Positions 61,202 through 64,000 of a stretch of 64,000 nt of DNA are shown here, one piece after another (within the stretch, counting starts at the first letter, position 1; every line of letters begins with the position of its first letter). The notes under the pieces are model-generated. The model was not told the DNA's origin. It saw nothing but the letters and a program-made list of their open reading frames with translations, and made no database searches. The translations under genes and the position numbers were made by a program. The stretch is from Opisthorchis felineus (taxonomy: Eukaryota > Platyhelminthes > Trematoda > Opisthorchiida > Opisthorchiidae): NCBI GenBank assembly GCA_004794785.1, contig SJOL01006478.1:863505-927504 (forward strand), given 5' to 3'.

Positions 61202-63495
61202 CTGTGCCAAAGTCCAATCAGTTTTTTCAAATATTGTCAGCTGCCTCTTGAACATTCAATTCGCACAGACTTCAAGCGATTTCTGATTCCAGTTTGATTC
61301 AGTAACGACAAAATGGGATGTTAAGGTCAGAAGATTCCATTTGTGCCCTTCTTGGACCTCAGAGGGTAGTCTCAAACCCAGGGTCTTTGTCAGAAGTGTG
61401 TTTCGGTTGAATCAAACTACTACACACTCATTTCCGCCATCTTTCGGTTTTACTAACAGAATCGGCATCACCCCAACTGAATTATCCTATATGCAAAGGC
61501 GCTTCATGTTTTAGCTGACGCTTTGTTCCATATATGTCGGTATATTTGCTGGGCAGAGAGCTACTCCTAAATATGCTGAAAATGTTTCAACGGCCAATCT
61601 TTTGTGTCTTCCTACTCGGAGCCCAGCAGGTAATCTTAATCACTTGGTCGTATATTCCACGTTGCCAAAAGGAGTCCAGTGCAGATGGGCAAGTTTTTCA
61701 ACGAAAAACACTGTTCCCAACGCTCTTATGAAATAATTGGCACCAACTTGTTTGTAGCCAACTGTCCAGATAAACCGCCAGTCTTAGGTTTCTTTTTTAC
61801 CCTGTTTTTTTCACCCCGGTAAAAGCTGATAGCTGAACACCACAGAATGCCAGTTATTGTACCCGAAGCAAAGAATGCAGATCGCCAACTACTGCGTCAT
61901 CCACATATTTTATCAAATTTTACTGTTCGGAGAGCTTCAAGTTACTCGTAGAGAATTGAACAGAAACGGCAACAAAACAGCTTTTAGATGCAGTACCCCA
62001 CTTGTTGGCAAGAGTTTTCGTCAGCTAATTGCAATTCTGAGCCAATCGCATTCGCTGAGTAAAGCAGGTTTGTAAGAAGACCAAAAATGTTTCCTTGATC
62101 TCCACCGCGGAGGTTTCATGCGGCGAGATTTCCGAATCACATGAGTTGAAGTACCGCTGATTCGCGGACCAACCTTCAGCTTGTTCTCATATCTTAATAA
62201 TTTAGAGTCTTCACCAGTGTGTCTGTCACAAGACTCCAGGGAGCTTTAAATTCCCAAGATTTTAGCTAGTCGTTTGAACATCTAACCGTTCGGTTAAAAG
62301 CAGCTTATCAGTGGTGCGATTACGTTGAAATCCGTTCACTTCAGTTTCTTGTTTATTCTTATACATTCAAAACGCCCTGGAATTTCGTGAAATGGGTACT
62401 GCTGATGACTGCCAATGGGGATGGGACAGCTTCACAGTGTTCATCGGCTTTTCAGTGTAGATTAGCGTCACTTACCGCATGAAATGTCAATTGAAATTTC
62501 CGAAAAATTCTCTTTCTGACATCAGTTCTTTAGAATTATGTAAAGCGAACAGACAGTTACACCCCTTATTGATTCTGGCTCGTAATGCGTCGCTTGGTGA
62601 ATATAACTGGGAACTGACAGAAAAAGCCTTAAAGAGACAGCAAATGACCTCCAACGCCCTTTAGAAAAAATTTAGAGGAATGAACTGGGACATCGGGTGG
62701 GAAGGCCTTTGGGATAAGAGCTATTCTAACGCTTCTCCATTTGCCTATATCCTGTGGGCCTTCTTGTCTACGGTTGGTTTGAAGATACAGCGGAACACAG
62801 GTCTGCGGAGCCCAGCACTTGCCCGACCAGCTGTTGTTTGAAGCTTAGTTCAGGACGAATCTTTTGGGGGAATACAGCTTTTGGTTAGTTGTCTGAACTA
62901 CTTCAGGCTGTGTTCATACCCGGCCGATGGTATTGTCACATTTTGTCGCAATAATGAGGCTGATCTTGTCCAGATCTGTCTCATTCGCGGTAGGGCTGCT
63001 TTAATAGTTTACTGAATTTCGCACTTCCGCCAGTGGTGGCGGTCAACTTATCTTAGATTCGGGTATGTTGATTGCCTTGTTCACTTTGGAACATACGTGA
63101 TTGTTTAAAGTTAACTTCCCACAGTAAATGATAGTGAGAATTTTTCGAAGTCACTATATCAAGACGACTGTGGATGAACGGGTTGCGTGAAAATGTTTGA
63201 AGTAGTTGTTTATTCGAAACTGCAAAAGCTAGGACTGGCCAGTTGAGGATTCGAATAGTATCGTGGGTCAATAGCTAAGGCCACTACTAGGGTTTCGAAA
63301 TTCAAAGCCCTTGGGAACGAAATCTGCATACACTGATTTGCGTTCATCAAAACGAATAATTGATGTTGTGCTGGAAGTTTTCTGAGAATAAAAATACATT
63401 AGTGCACGTATTACAATTGACGAATACCATTTGTGTTGAGGTTCGGAAAAGTATATAGGTTTCACTTAGTAACATGGATATGTTAGGCAACTTAC
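61202..63495. other. Possible first intron; no other gene supported
   Basis: If 61087-61201 follows the first exon, this is its intron. A plus-strand frame at 62479-62664 (61 codons) and minus-strand frames at 63053-63465 are unsupported. Acceptor TTTTTATTCTCAG at about 63379 is a good alternative second-exon start, but its in-phase frame stops after 11 codons. Confidence 0.3.
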
Positions 63496-63547
63496 TGCCT
63501 TTTGCGCAAGAGAAGAGCAACACCAGCAGCGTAGTTGTGGTCCACAT
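63496..63547 (-). CDS. First coding exon with signal peptide
   Basis: The ATG at 63547-63545 opens MWTTTTLLVLLFSCAKG, a standard secretory signal peptide: short N-region, leucine- and valine-rich core, and small residues before a likely cleavage site. Seventeen codons and one base later comes the donor GTAAGT. An in-frame GTG-led extension upstream is not needed. A TATA box lies about 43 bases upstream of the ATG. The gene would encode a secreted, lysosomal or type I membrane protein, but the mature part is not identified. Confidence 0.62.
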
Positions 63548-63580
63548 TTGATTTCCTTGGAGTGTCACTGCGTGCGGTGA

Positions 63581-63590
63581 TCTATTTATA
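63581..63590 (-). promoter_or_regulatory. TATA box for the signal-peptide exon
   Basis: TATAAATAGA on the minus strand. A start about 30 bases downstream would fall near 63560, leaving a 5' leader of only 10-15 bases before the ATG. Confidence 0.5.
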
Positions 63591-64000
63591 CGTGAGTGAC
63601 CATTCCTTTCTGTGGTAAGGTTGCAAATGGTTAAAAGGTGAGACTCTACATACTAAGGCTTAGTATTGGCTTCCTTGTTCTCATCACTGACTAAATAGCG
63701 TATTCTGTTGTTAAAAGTGTTTTGCAATGCAACGGTTTTCATGAGTGCACCACAAGTTGTATGTGAGTTTTTCAAGCTTGTGGTCATTCACACAACAAGC
63801 GGTCATGACCTGAATTTTGAGAGATTTGCAGTACACTCTTTCTTCTACACTTAGCCCTGTCATCTTGTGTTTTTCTGCATTCAGTGTGTTGTGCGAGTGA
63901 TATTCCAGTTTTGTATTTCTTCGACGATGAAAAGATGATAATAGGTTCTCGTCTCATGTTACAAGTACAATCTGAAATCAATTTTAGCTGAGGAACTCTG
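63591..64000. other. Upstream region, no gene confirmed
   Basis: A minus-strand frame at 63784-63981 follows acceptor AAAATTGATTTCAG and encodes a basic, cysteine-containing peptide. It has no clear donor and may be chance. Confidence 0.3.

Noticed and set aside
61600..61640. Plus-strand GGAGCCCAGCAGGTAATCTT resembling the reverse of the hammerhead strand
   Set aside because: Too few core bases remain, and the rest of the repeat is absent.
63268..63378. Exon directly after the signal-peptide exon
   Set aside because: The acceptor is good, but the in-phase frame stops after 11 codons; only other frames stay open.

Overview
This window reads as a piece of a large, repeat-rich animal genome, most likely a flatworm and probably a digenean fluke. 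That is an inference from four things: degraded Penelope-like (PLE) repeats carrying hammerhead ribozymes, a Ty3/Gypsy element whose protein remnants look like the CsRn1/Boudicca type of flukes, tRNA-derived SINE-like repeats, and short coding islands separated by kilobases of AT-rich, stop-filled DNA. Nothing is bacterial: no operons, no long intact ORFs, no rRNA genes and no CRISPR. The longest open frames belong to the broken retrotransposon. The species cannot be named from the sequence alone.

Layout. 0-3.9 kb: mostly unassigned DNA, a weak minus-strand exon candidate and an (AT)n tract. 3.96-4.42 kb: a repeat holding two complete hammerhead ribozyme cores in divergent orientation, with two long hairpins beside them. 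5.0-10.15 kb: two nearly identical ~325-bp arms in inverted orientation; between them sits a 3.6-kb LTR retrotransposon (5810-9405) with both LTRs, a CCAG target duplication, PBS, PPT and decayed gag/pol whose integrase core is missing. 10.6-16.3 kb: four minus-strand exon candidates, then a decayed hammerhead copy. 16.8-29.7 kb: intergenic or intronic DNA with three tRNA-like SINE relics. 29.7-31.3 kb: two phase-compatible minus-strand exon candidates. 32-41 kb: a SINE relic, small tandem repeats, a minus-strand solo LTR of the same Gypsy family (37781-38091) and another SINE relic. 41.6-52.8 kb: the densest run of minus-strand exon candidates, interrupted by three hammerhead relics. 54.8-55.6 kb: a PLE-like reverse-transcriptase relic. 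57-63.6 kb: two further exon candidates and, at 63.5 kb, a convincing first exon with a TATA box, an ATG, a signal peptide and a GTAAGT donor.

Nearly all exon candidates with both splice signals lie on the minus strand. One or a few long-intron genes read leftward from about 63.5 kb would explain this, but several neighbouring exons do not match in phase, so they are listed separately and not joined. None of the host proteins could be named. The best-supported objects are the two hammerhead ribozymes, the LTR element with its solo LTR, and the inverted arms.
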